A stretch of DNA of 8,282 nucleotides, taken from contig JAAWSH010000063.1 in the NCBI GenBank assembly GCA_022801475.1, positions 1 to 8,282 on the forward strand, given 5' to 3'. Positions within the stretch are counted from its first letter, which is position 1. Each line of letters opens with the position of its first letter. This DNA comes from Acutalibacter sp. (GTDB lineage Bacteria > Bacillota > Clostridia > Oscillospirales > Acutalibacteraceae). The translations under genes were made by a program, and so were the position numbers. Below, piece by piece: positions 1-6,037 of this stretch. The notes beneath the pieces are model-generated. The model did not search any database, was not told the origin of the DNA, and worked only from the letters and a program-made list of their open reading frames with translations.

Positions 1-42
1 CTGGGTAAAAAGACGGCGTTCTCGTTTTTTCAATTGAGCCAA

Positions 43-205
43 AGGGTCTGTTTTAAAACTTCGAAAAGCCGTCTTTCGCCGAAAGCCAGCGGCCTCTGTG
101 TCAAAAAAACCGCAAGAAAGACTGTCGCCTTTCTTGCGGTTTTCCTTGAGTCTTTCTCGTTTTTCCTTAAAATCCTGACTGTTCTCCTGGTTTAAAACAG
201 GCTCT
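43..205 (-). repeat. Dispersed repeat copy 1, with imperfect terminal inverted repeats
   Basis: On the minus strand the element starts AGAGCCTGTTTTAAACC (205 to 189). Its other end, read from the plus strand at 43-59, is AGGGTCTGTTTTAAAAC; the two ends match at 14 of 17 positions. It resembles the segment at 5290-5388 in the opposite orientation. The outer 32 bases match at 25 positions, and the inner part shares ACACAGAGGCC and TTTCGGCGAAA exactly. Compared with that copy it has 64 extra bases (110-173), which hold the terminator stem. No transposase and no clear target-site duplication were seen. It could be a MITE-like element or another family of intergenic repeats. Confidence 0.6.
103..143 (-). 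terminator. Rho-independent terminator of the aminopeptidase gene
   Basis: A perfect 11-bp stem, CCGCAAGAAAG (110-120) with CTTTCTTGCGG (129-139), closes an 8-base loop. It is extended by four A-T pairs on the outside. On the minus strand it is followed at once by seven T residues (109 to 103), the classic intrinsic terminator layout. It sits about 85 bases after the aminopeptidase stop codon. On the plus strand only four T's follow, so it should act mainly on minus-strand transcripts. The T run belongs to the part shared with the repeat copy at 5290-5388, whereas the stem is unique to this copy. Confidence 0.88.
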
Positions 206-224
206 ATATCCCAAAGCGCCTATT

Positions 225-1634
225 TTAGTTTGCCTCAAAATAAGCCTTAAAGGCCCGGTATGCCATATACAGATCCAGTTTTGAGATGACCTCAAAGGGC
301 GCGTGCATGGAGAGCACCGGTACGCCAATGTCAATGACATCCGCGTTCAGCCGGGCCACATCATAAGCCACCGTACCGCCGCCGCCCTGGTCTACCTTGC
401 CCAGCTCACCGATCTGCCACAGCACATCCGCATCTTCCAGAACCCGACGCACCCAGCCCAAGAACTCGGCCGACGCGTCATTGCTTCCGCCCTTGCCCCG
501 GCTGCCGGTATACTTGGCAATGCCCACGCCACGGTTGAAGAAGGTGGAATTACCCAGCTCAAAGCAGGAGGCGTAGGTGGGGTCATAGGCAGCGGTCACG
601 TCAGCGGAAAGGCAGTTGGACATGCTCCACACATGCTGGGGCTCCAGGCCCTCGGCCCGGGCCAGGTCGCTGACAAAGTAGTTCAGATACTCCGAGCACA
701 GGCCCGTATTGCCCACGCTGCCGATCTCCTCCTTGTCCGCCAGCACCGTGATGGCCGTACGCTCTGGGGCGCCGCAGTCGAACAGGGCCTCCAGGGCAGG
801 GTAGGCGCAAACCCGGTCGTCGTGGCCGTAGGCGCCAATCATGCTGCGGTCCAGGCCAATGTCCACCGCCGGAAAAGCGGGCACAAACTCCAGCTCGGCG
901 GAAACAAGGTCGCTCTCAATAATACCATACTGGTCGTGGAGGATCTTCATCACGTTCAGTTTGTACAGCTGTTCGCCCTCCTCGGTCAGGGGCAGGCTGC
1001 CCACCAACACATTCAGGTCCTCGCCGCTGAAAGCCTCGCCAATCTTCTTGACAGCCTGGTCCTTGCCCAGGTGGGGAAGAATGTCCGTGATACAGAACTG
1101 GGGGTCGCCGGGGTTCTCGCCAATGCAGACCGTTACCTCGCTGCCATCCTTGCGCACGATCTTGCCGTGCAGGGACAGGGGCATAGCGGTCCACTGGTAC
1201 TTCTTAATGCCCCCGTAGTAGTGGGTTTTCAGCAGGGCCAGCTCGTTGCTCTCATACAGGGGAATGGGTTTTAGGTCAATGCGGGGGCTGTCGATATGGG
1301 CGGCGGCAATGCGCACACCCTCTGCCACGCCCTTTTTGCCAATGACGGCCAGGCACATGGCCTTGCCCCGGTTGTTGTAGTAGACCTTTGCCCCCGCGCT
1401 ATACTTTTTGTTGGGGTCAAACTCCACAAATCCGGCAGCCTGGGCGGCCTTCACGGTCCAGTCCACGGTCTCCCGCTCGGTTTTGGCCGCGGTGATAAAG
1501 TCCTTGTATCCCTCGCCAAAGTCCATCGCCTTGTCCATCTGCTCCAGGCAGACTTTCACGGCCTTTTTAGAACGATCCATCAAAAGCTGTTCGGCCAGCT
1601 GTTTAGCCTGGTCCTTTTTTGCGTTTTCTTCCAT
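225..1634 (-). CDS. M18 family zinc aminopeptidase
   Basis: A predicted cytosolic metallo-aminopeptidase (469 aa) that removes N-terminal residues from peptides, probably in peptide turnover. The M18 (aspartyl aminopeptidase-like) signature runs the full length. HIDSP at 113-117 gives a metal-binding His, GHDDR at 270-274 supplies the likely bridging Asp, and DKEEIGSVGNTG at 300-311 carries the catalytic and metal-binding Glu pair. Asp345 in the SADVTAAYDP stretch and His444 in MHAPFE are the probable remaining ligands. Length is normal for the family, and there is no signal peptide or membrane segment. The ATG is preceded by AAAGGAGG (1651 to 1644), 9 bases upstream. The gene has its own promoter at 1702-1674 and a terminator at 103-143, so it looks monocistronic. 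Family assignment is secure; substrate preference cannot be read from the sequence. Confidence 0.95.
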   Translation of the reverse strand: MEENAKKDQAKQLAEQLLMDRSKKAVKVCLEQMDKAMDFGEGYKDFITAAKTERETVDWTVKAAQAAGFVEFDPNKKYSAGAKVYYNNRGKAMCLAVIGKKGVAEGVRIAAAHIDSPRIDLKPIPLYESNELALLKTHYYGGIKKYQWTAMPLSLHGKIVRKDGSEVTVCIGENPGDPQFCITDILPHLGKDQAVKKIGEAFSGEDLNVLVGSLPLTEEGEQLYKLNVMKILHDQYGIIESDLVSAELEFVPAFPAVDIGLDRSMIGAYGHDDRVCAYPALEALFDCGAPERTAITVLADKEEIGSVGNTGLCSEYLNYFVSDLARAEGLEPQHVWSMSNCLSADVTAAYDPTYASCFELGNSTFFNRGVGIAKYTGSRGKGGSNDASAEFLGWVRRVLEDADVLWQIGELGKVDQGGGGTVAYDVARLNADVIDIGVPVLSMHAPFEVISKLDLYMAYRAFKAYFEAN

Positions 1635-1673
1635 GATTAAGAGCCTCCTTTTGGCAATGTCTTACTGCGGTTC

Positions 1674-1702
1674 ATTCTACTCTTTCCCGGTGGAAATGTC
1701 AA
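1674..1702 (-). promoter_or_regulatory. Sigma-A type promoter for the aminopeptidase gene
   Basis: On the minus strand a perfect -35 box TTGACA (1702 to 1697) is separated by exactly 17 bases from a -10 box TAGAAT (1679 to 1674), one mismatch from TATAAT. Transcription should begin near 1667, giving a leader of about 33 bases that contains the AAAGGAGG ribosome binding site. The placement immediately upstream of an ATG, with nothing else in between, makes this a strong call. Confidence 0.85.
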
Positions 1703-1935
1703 GGGGTGCGGGACGTTCAAGGACCAGAGTCCTTTTCATCCGTTGTCAAGGGTTCAGCTTTACGGCCCCGCGCCCCCTTACCCAGGCCCCGACTGCCCCT
1801 TCGGCAAGGTAATGAACTGGTTCTACCGGAAAGCGTTCAAGATCCAGGCCAGGACGCGTTATGCCCCGAAGCCGGCAGACAAAACCAGGCGGAACCCCAA
1901 AGCTTTGTCCATAAATTTGCTCGGTCTCCACTCCC
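1703..1935. other. Intergenic region between the lytic transglycosylase and the aminopeptidase promoter
   Basis: This GC-rich stretch holds no gene I can support. A small hairpin, AAGGAC (1719-1724) with GTCCTT (1729-1734), has no adjoining T run on the minus strand, so it is not a convincing terminator for the upstream unit. A second CCCTTGACA word lies 47 bases upstream of the promoter copy but has no -10 partner. How transcription of the upstream unit ends is not visible. Confidence 0.5.
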
Positions 1936-2502
1936 TCACCCACCGTACAGCCGCGCATAGATCTCCCGGCTTTTCAGTACCTTTTTCACATAGGCCGCTG
2001 TCTCTGGAAAGGGGATGCTGTGCAGGGTCTCCCCGTCTTTGGAGTGTTCCCCTTCCTCCAGCCAGCGGTCTACATTCCCAATGCCCGCGTTATACGCTGC
2101 CAGGGCCACCTCCATACTCCCGTTATAGTGGTCCAGCAGCCGCCGCAAAAGAGCGCACCCGCAGTGAATGTTGTCGTTCACGTCGAACATATCCCCGCCC
2201 CCATTCTCCGGCGGATATTCCTCGGCCATCCAGCGGAACGTCTCCTCGGTCAGCTGCATCAGTCCCCTGGCCTGGGCCCGGGAAGTGGCCCTGTGGTCAA
2301 AGCCGCTCTCGGTCTTGATCACCGCGTACACCAGCTCTTCTTCCAGGCCGAACTCCCTGGCCTCTTGGGCCACCACCTGGCTATAGTCCCGGGGATAAAT
2401 CCGTACCATCACCCACCCGGCCAGCCTGGGCCCTGCCGCCACTGCCCCAAGAGACAGAACCAGCAGCACCAAACCGGCTATGCACAGCTTCCTCATGGCC
2501 AT
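1936..2502 (-). CDS. Membrane-anchored lytic transglycosylase (SLT domain)
   Basis: A 188-residue peptidoglycan lytic transglycosylase, expected to cleave the MurNAc-GlcNAc bond from the outer face of the membrane. Residues 5-24 form a hydrophobic N-terminal helix (signal anchor or signal peptide). No lipobox is seen. The soluble lytic transglycosylase fold fills about 46-182: catalytic Glu65 in KTESGFD, GLMQL at 80-84, AYNAG at 136-140, and PETAAYVKKV at 166-175. The ATG at 2502 is chosen because it overlaps the TGA of the preceding gene by one base (TGATG), has AAAGG just upstream, and leaves a short basic stretch before the helix. A longer reading frame upstream to 2721 has no family similarity and lies inside the preceding gene. 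An ATG at 2496 is an alternative. It resembles the small E. coli Slt/MltC-type domain; the exact physiological role is unknown. Confidence 0.92.
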   Translation of the reverse strand: MAMRKLCIAGLVLLVLSLGAVAAGPRLAGWVMVRIYPRDYSQVVAQEAREFGLEEELVYAVIKTESGFDHRATSRAQARGLMQLTEETFRWMAEEYPPENGGGDMFDVNDNIHCGCALLRRLLDHYNGSMEVALAAYNAGIGNVDRWLEEGEHSKDGETLHSIPFPETAAYVKKVLKSREIYARLYGG

Positions 2503-4094
2503 CACCCGCCTTTCAGTTGGGCCGCAATGGCCCTTACGCTTTCCTTCAGGTCCTCTCCTCCGGAATTTTCCACCACCCAGTCCGCCCGCTGGGCGTAGAA
2601 TTCCGGGGGTTGCTGGGCCGCGAACCGGATCCGGGCCTGCTCTTCGCCTATACCGTCCCGGACCATTACCCGCTCCAGCCGCAGCTCTTCTGGGGCGGTT
2701 ATTGCAATGATCCGCCTGCACATGCTGTCCAGTCCGGCCTCAAATAGAGTGGGGGCGTCCAGCACCACAGGGCCGGCAGCCTCCCCAGCCAGCCGCCGCA
2801 CTTGGGCCGTGATGCGGGGAAAGGTGATCTCACCCAAAAGCCGCCGCCCCTGGGGGCTGGCAAAGGCCCGGCTTGCCAAAAGCCGCCGGTTCAGGCGCCC
2901 TTCTGGGGCCACGTCCTGGCCAAAAGCCTGGCGCAGCTCCTCCAAACAGGCCCCGTCATATACCTGGGGGCTGCGGGTTAGGGCGTCGCAGTCAATGACT
3001 GTCAGTCCCCGCTCCTCCAAAAGCTTTGCTGCTGTGGACTTCCCCGCGCCGCTTTGCCCCACCAGCCCCGCCACCAGAGGGCCAGGCGCTTTCCGCACCC
3101 GGTGGGCCGCTGCCCGTATCAACCGGTTATACACCGCCAGGCCTATCCCCTGCTGCCCGGGACGCTGGGCAAAGACCTCCTCTGCCCCCAGCTGGTCCAA
3201 CTGGTGCAGGGCCCCAAACAGCCGTCGGGCCTGCTCCCCCTGGTCATATCGGGGCCCATAGGATAGGCTGGGGCCAGTAAGCAGGGGTTTTGTCTCGTCA
3301 AAGCATAGGGCAAAGCACCCGGGCCGGGCATTGACAAAAGCCGCGAACTCCTGGGAGGAACCGTCAAAAATGGTCACCTTTGCGGCCGGGGCATAGTGCT
3401 GGTATTTCATGCCCGGAGAAAGAACCTTTTGTCCTGGCTCCAGGCGGCTGAATACCGCTGGGTCTACCTGGACCGTGCCCAAGACCGCCTCCAGCTGAGG
3501 GAGGGTGATCCCACCCGGACGAAGCAGCCGGGGAGTCTCCCCCGCCAGGGACACCACGGTGGACTCTACCCCCACCGGGCAGTCTCCGCCATCCAGAATA
3601 GCGTCTACCCGGCCGTTCATGTCCTCATACACATGGGCAAAGCCCGTGGGGCTGGGCCTGCCGGAGCGGTTGGCCGAGGGTGCGGCCAAAGGGACCCCCG
3701 CTGCCTGGATCACTCTCTGGGCTGTGGGGAGACTGGGAAATCGCACCGCCACGGTAGAGAGCCCGCCGCTGGTCTCTGGAGGTATTCTGTCCGATTTTTC
3801 TAAAATTATGGTCAGCGGCCCTGGCCAAAAGGCCCTGGCAAGCTTTTTGGCCGCCTCTGGCACCTCCCGTACCAAGGGCGCCAGCTGGTCCCAGGACCCA
3901 ATATGGGCAATCAGCGGGTTATCGCCCGGACGGCCCTTAGCGCTAAAAATTTTTTTCACTGCTTCTCCGTCCAGGGCGTTGGCCGCCAGGCCATACACGG
4001 TCTCAGTGGGAATGGCCACCAGCCCCCCGGCCCGGAGGATCTCCCCAGCCCGGGCCACCCCCTGAGGGGAGCTGTCCAGTATCTCCGTCACCAT
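2502..4094 (-). CDS. Fused threonylcarbamoyl-AMP synthase (TsaC/Sua5) and dephospho-CoA kinase (CoaE)
   Basis: One uninterrupted 530-residue ORF encodes two enzymes. Residues 1-334 form a Sua5-type L-threonylcarbamoyladenylate synthase, which makes the TC-AMP used for tRNA t6A37. PTETVYGL lies at 29-36, the K-x-R motif at K53/R55, and SAN at 140-142 in PSANRSG. A C-terminal Sua5 domain spans about 228-334, with KYQHYAP and GIGLAVYNRLIRAA. Residues 340-530 form a dephospho-CoA kinase, the last step of CoA synthesis: Walker A GQSGAGKST (346-354), VIDCDALTR (367-374), the DAPTLFEAG core (446-454), the RVMVRDGIGEEQARIR lid (475-490) and the ADWVVENSG tail (504-512). Both halves look intact and of normal length. 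No ATG with a ribosome binding site occurs at the boundary; only GTG codons at residues 333 and 341 exist, without an obvious Shine-Dalgarno. The start overlaps the prfA stop as TGATG, with AGGGAGGAG upstream. Both activities are assigned with confidence; working as a single polypeptide is inferred. Confidence 0.93.
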   Translation of the reverse strand: MVTEILDSSPQGVARAGEILRAGGLVAIPTETVYGLAANALDGEAVKKIFSAKGRPGDNPLIAHIGSWDQLAPLVREVPEAAKKLARAFWPGPLTIILEKSDRIPPETSGGLSTVAVRFPSLPTAQRVIQAAGVPLAAPSANRSGRPSPTGFAHVYEDMNGRVDAILDGGDCPVGVESTVVSLAGETPRLLRPGGITLPQLEAVLGTVQVDPAVFSRLEPGQKVLSPGMKYQHYAPAAKVTIFDGSSQEFAAFVNARPGCFALCFDETKPLLTGPSLSYGPRYDQGEQARRLFGALHQLDQLGAEEVFAQRPGQQGIGLAVYNRLIRAAAHRVRKAPGPLVAGLVGQSGAGKSTAAKLLEERGLTVIDCDALTRSPQVYDGACLEELRQAFGQDVAPEGRLNRRLLASRAFASPQGRRLLGEITFPRITAQVRRLAGEAAGPVVLDAPTLFEAGLDSMCRRIIAITAPEELRLERVMVRDGIGEEQARIRFAAQQPPEFYAQRADWVVENSGGEDLKESVRAIAAQLKGG

Positions 4095-5167
4095 CAGGCC
4101 TCTGTCTCCTCCCTCAGCTTCTCTGCCCGGTCGGCGGCAATCAGACTGTTCACAATCTCGTCCATGCCCCCAGCCAGCACCTCTTCCAGCTTATACAGGG
4201 TCAGGCCAATGCGGTGGTCTGTTACCCGAGATTGGGGAAAGTTGTAGGTGCGGATGCGCTCGGAACGGTCTCCGCTGCCCACCTGGCTGCGGCGCTCCTC
4301 TGCCACCTGGGCGCTGGCCTTTTCCCGCTCTTGGCCCAGCAGCCGGGCCCGCAGCACTTTCATAGCCTTATCCTTATTTTTGTACTGGCTGCGCTCGTCC
4401 TGGCACTCCACCACCATGCCTGTGGGCAGGTGGGTAATACGGATAGCGGAGGAGGTCTTGTTGATATGCTGCCCCCCGGCCCCGCTGGACCGGAATGTGT
4501 CTATTTGCAGGTCTTTGGGGTCAATGTCCACCTCCACCTCTTCGGCCTCGGGCAGCACAGCCACCGTGGCGGCAGAGGTGTGGATGCGCCCCTGGGTCTC
4601 GGTCTCGGGCACCCGCTGCACTCGGTGGGCCCCGCTCTCGTACTTCAGCTTGGAATAGGCCCCCGCCCCGTCGATGAGAAAGCTCACTTCTTTAAAGCCC
4701 CCCAGCTCGGTCTCGTTCAGGTTGACAATTTCTGTGCGCCAGCCCTGCTTTTCCGCATAGGCTGTGTACATGCGGTACAGGTCATAGGCAAACAGAGCCG
4801 CCTCTTCCCCGCCGGTGCCCCCGCGTATCTCCATAATTACATTCTTCTCGTCATTGGGGTCCTTGGGCAGCAGGAGCAGCTTGATTTCTTCCTCCAGCTG
4901 GGCCAGGGCCTGCTCGTTCTCCTTGATCTCCTCCTGGGCCATTTCCCGCAGCTCCCGGTCCGAGGACTCCTCCAGCAGCTCCTTTGCCCCAGAAAGGGCG
5001 TCCTGGCAGCGCAGATAATTGCCATACGCCGTAATAATGGGCTCCAGCTCCCGGCTCTCTTTCATCAGCTGGGCAAAAAGAGCGGGGTCCGCGGCACTTT
5101 GGGGATCATAGAGCTTTTGGGTCAGCTCTTCATAGCGATTCTGAAATACTTGCAAGTTTTCAAACAT
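4094..5167 (-). CDS. prfA: Peptide chain release factor 1
   Basis: A class I release factor (357 aa) that reads UAA and UAG stop codons in the ribosomal A site and triggers peptide release. The GGQ peptidyl-hydrolysis motif is at 231-233 in [11 protein letters not shown]. The codon-recognition tripeptide is P-E-T at 187-189, matching the PxT pattern of RF1 rather than the SPF of RF2. The N-terminal region (about 1-105) is helical and charged, as in domain 1 of the family. I start at the ATG at 5167 (MFENLQVF), which has AGAGGA 7 bases upstream and gives the usual family length. An upstream ATG at 5230 would add 21 residues unlike RF1. The stop TGA overlaps the next start. No prmC (GGQ methyltransferase) lies next to it, although it is a common neighbour of prfA. 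Confidence 0.97.
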   Translation of the reverse strand: MFENLQVFQNRYEELTQKLYDPQSAADPALFAQLMKESRELEPIITAYGNYLRCQDALSGAKELLEESSDRELREMAQEEIKENEQALAQLEEEIKLLLLPKDPNDEKNVIMEIRGGTGGEEAALFAYDLYRMYTAYAEKQGWRTEIVNLNETELGGFKEVSFLIDGAGAYSKLKYESGAHRVQRVPETETQGRIHTSAATVAVLPEAEEVEVDIDPKDLQIDTFRSSGAGGQHINKTSSAIRITHLPTGMVVECQDERSQYKNKDKAMKVLRARLLGQEREKASAQVAEERRSQVGSGDRSERIRTYNFPQSRVTDHRIGLTLYKLEEVLAGGMDEIVNSLIAADRAEKLREETEA

Positions 5168-5289
5168 AGTCGCGTCCTCTATTCTTAAATCTATAAAATC
5201 ATTACGCCTGGGGCCTAAAGTGGGAAGCATTGCCCGGTCAGGAAGCGCCCTCTAAACCACCGGAGGCTAAACCATACGTCACAAGGCCT
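5168..5289 (-). promoter_or_regulatory. Leader region of prfA, with a weak candidate -10 box
   Basis: This noncoding stretch lies between the repeat copy and prfA. The last 35 bases or so before the gene are AT-rich on the minus strand and include TATAGA (5195 to 5190), which could serve as a -10 box. No good -35 lies 16-18 bases upstream, so I treat the promoter as unproven. The AGAGGA ribosome binding site is at 5180 to 5175. Since the repeat separates prfA from the upstream genes, a promoter for the prfA unit would be expected in or near this region. Confidence 0.3.
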
Positions 5290-5388
5290 AGAGTCTGTTC
5301 CAAGGCTGGAGAAAAGTCAGGTTTTTTCACACAGAGGCCAGTGGTTTTCGGCGAAAAGACATCTTCTCCTTGCTTTAAGGCAGACTCT
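5290..5388 (+). repeat. Dispersed repeat copy 2, with terminal inverted repeats
   Basis: A 99-base element is bounded by AGAGTCTG (5290-5297) and its exact inverse CAGACTCT (5381-5388). The match extends imperfectly to 17 bases (12 of 17 identical). Inside are ACACAGAGGCC (5329-5339) and TTTCGGCGAAA (5346-5356), both shared exactly with the copy at 43-205, which lies in the opposite orientation. The central TTTCGGCGAAA is itself nearly palindromic. This copy lacks the 64-base hairpin segment of the other and has no obvious terminator. It lies in the gap between the ABM-fold gene and prfA. Reading frames across it look like chance products of the repeat. The element class is unknown; a MITE-like origin is possible. 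Confidence 0.6.
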
Positions 5389-5448
5389 GCCCCCTTTTGG
5401 GGATGCAGCCCAGATCCACAGTCTCCCGTCAGCTTATAAAAGGAACCC

Positions 5449-5781
5449 TTAATCCCGGATAAACCCCCGGTCCCTTTGGGGAATGTCCTCCTGGCCCCCA
5501 GCATACCGCTCTGCCCGCATATGCAAGTCATACTTTTCCCGCAGGCGGACAATCTCCGCCATCACCAGTCCGGCATGGTGGGCGTCCAGGGCTGTCTGGT
5601 CCCGCCATCTGTCTATAAGCAGTATGGTTTCCGGGTCCTCCAGGGGGAGAAAACACTCATACCGCAGGTTTCCCTCCTCTGCCCGAATCTGGTCTACCAG
5701 GCCGGAAGCCCTCATCTCTTGGGCAAACTGGCGGGCGCTGCCCTTTTGCCCCTGGTAATAAATATGAATGGTAATTGCCAT
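5449..5781 (-). CDS. Putative ABM-fold (antibiotic biosynthesis monooxygenase-like) small protein
   Basis: A 110-residue protein with the pattern of the dimeric alpha/beta barrel ABM domain: an N-terminal strand (AITIHIYYQ), then EEGNLRYE (35-42), ETILLIDRWRDQTALDAHHAG (about 51-71), and a C-terminal helix/strand. Family members include quinol monooxygenases, haem-degrading proteins and many of unknown role, so no substrate is assigned. The charged tail (about 93-110) goes beyond the domain core. The ATG at 5781 has GGGAGGAG 7 bases upstream. It begins one base after the TAG of the DUF951 gene, so its ribosome binding site lies within that gene's end and the two are almost certainly co-translated. 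An upstream in-frame ATG at 5823 lies within the DUF951 gene and adds residues outside the domain. Confidence 0.8.
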   Translation of the reverse strand: MAITIHIYYQGQKGSARQFAQEMRASGLVDQIRAEEGNLRYECFLPLEDPETILLIDRWRDQTALDAHHAGLVMAEIVRLREKYDLHMRAERYAGGQEDIPQRDRGFIRD

Positions 5782-5782
5782 G

Positions 5783-5968
5783 CTAGCTCTCCTCCCGGAT
5801 GACCTTCTTGATGTTTTTCTCACACTTCAGCCTGGGCAGCATCACTTCTCGCCCACAACCCAGACACCGGATTTTGAAATCCATTCCCACCCGCAGCACC
5901 AGAAATTCCCGGCTGCCGCAGGGGTGGGGCTTTTTCATTTGCAGCTGGTCCCCTACCCGCACATCCAC
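5783..5968 (-). CDS. DUF951 family small protein
   Basis: A 61-residue protein of the Firmicute DUF951 family, recognised from the MKKPHPCGS stretch (11-19), VLRVGMDFKIRCLGCGREVMLPR (24-46) and a basic C-terminal helix. Cys17, Cys35 and Cys38 (PHPCG and CLGCG) could bind a metal such as zinc; this is inferred from spacing. Function is unknown; the small basic composition would suit nucleic-acid or ribosome contact, but nothing here proves it. The start is GTG at 5968. A strong AGGAGAGGAGG (5987 to 5977) lies 8 bases upstream, and the first ten residues (DVRVGDQLQ) belong to the family's N-terminal strand. The ATG at 5938 would remove them. It follows cdaR across a hairpin and precedes the ABM-fold gene by one base. 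Confidence 0.9.
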   Translation of the reverse strand: MDVRVGDQLQMKKPHPCGSREFLVLRVGMDFKIRCLGCGREVMLPRLKCEKNIKKVIREES

Positions 5969-5976
5969 GGGCAGCG

Positions 5977-5987
5977 CCTCCTCTCCT
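5977..5987 (-). promoter_or_regulatory. Ribosome binding site that fixes the GTG start of the DUF951 gene
   Basis: AGGAGAGGAGG on the minus strand is nearly a double Shine-Dalgarno, placed 8 bases before GTG at 5968. It is too far (38 bases) from the ATG at 5938 to serve that codon, so it supports the GTG start. Confidence 0.8.
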
Positions 5988-5995
5988 GACTCAAA

Positions 5996-6025
5996 GCGGC
6001 CTTTGCCTCAAAAGGCAAAAGCCGC
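5996..6025 (-). terminator. Hairpin between cdaR and the DUF951 gene, possible attenuator or weak terminator
   Basis: The arms GCGGCCTTTGCCT (5996-6008) and AGGCAAAAGCCGC (6013-6025) pair over 13 positions with one mismatch and a 4-base loop. The hairpin starts 12 bases after the cdaR stop. On the minus strand it is followed by TTTGAGTC, a poor U tract, and then by the DUF951 ribosome binding site. It could lower read-through from cdaA-cdaR or protect the cdaR mRNA end. A full terminator is not supported. Confidence 0.55.
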
Positions 6026-6037
6026 CCTGGGTTTTTA

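Larger units (their letters stand above)
1..224. other. Noncoding, repeat-rich region downstream of the aminopeptidase
   Basis: No credible gene lies here. The segment is visibly more AT-rich than the genes. It contains a 163-base element with inverted ends (43-205) and a Rho-independent terminator nested in it (103-143). Short internal repeats are also present: TTCTCGTTTTT occurs at 19-29 and again at 154-164, and AAAGACGGC (9-17) is the inverse of GCCGTCTTT (68-76). The stretch before position 43 shares words with the element, so the repeat cluster may continue left of the window. Confidence 0.7.

Noticed and set aside
303..1274. Long plus-strand reading frame (323 codons) opposite the aminopeptidase gene
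   Set aside because: It is the antisense shadow of a clearly conserved M18 gene in GC-rich DNA, with no ribosome binding site or recognisable domain.
1719..1734. Small hairpin AAGGAC/GTCCTT as a terminator of the upstream operon
   Set aside because: A six-base stem with no T run on the minus strand, about 200 bases after the stop codon; too weak to call.
1744..1749. Second perfect TTGACA (minus strand) upstream of the aminopeptidase
   Set aside because: No sequence resembling TATAAT lies 15-18 bases downstream, so it is not a promoter by itself. Only the copy at 1702-1697 has a partner box.
1746..1958. 70-codon minus-strand ORF overlapping the end of the lytic transglycosylase gene
   Set aside because: No recognised domain, and composition consistent with chance reading of a GC-rich intergenic region. 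Conservation in relatives would be needed to revive it.
4214..5188. Long plus-strand reading frame (324 codons) opposite prfA
   Set aside because: The minus-strand frame is unmistakably RF1 with GGQ and PxT motifs; the plus-strand product is low-complexity and unrecognisable.
5168..5230. N-terminal extension of prfA to an upstream ATG at 5230
   Set aside because: The added 21 residues do not look like RF1, and the ATG at 5167 has a well-spaced AGAGGA and gives the normal 357-residue length.
5238..5552. 104-codon minus-strand ORF spanning the repeat and the end of the ABM-fold gene
   Set aside because: It runs through the repeat at 5290-5388 and out of frame into the ABM gene. Such ORFs arise readily from repeat sequence.
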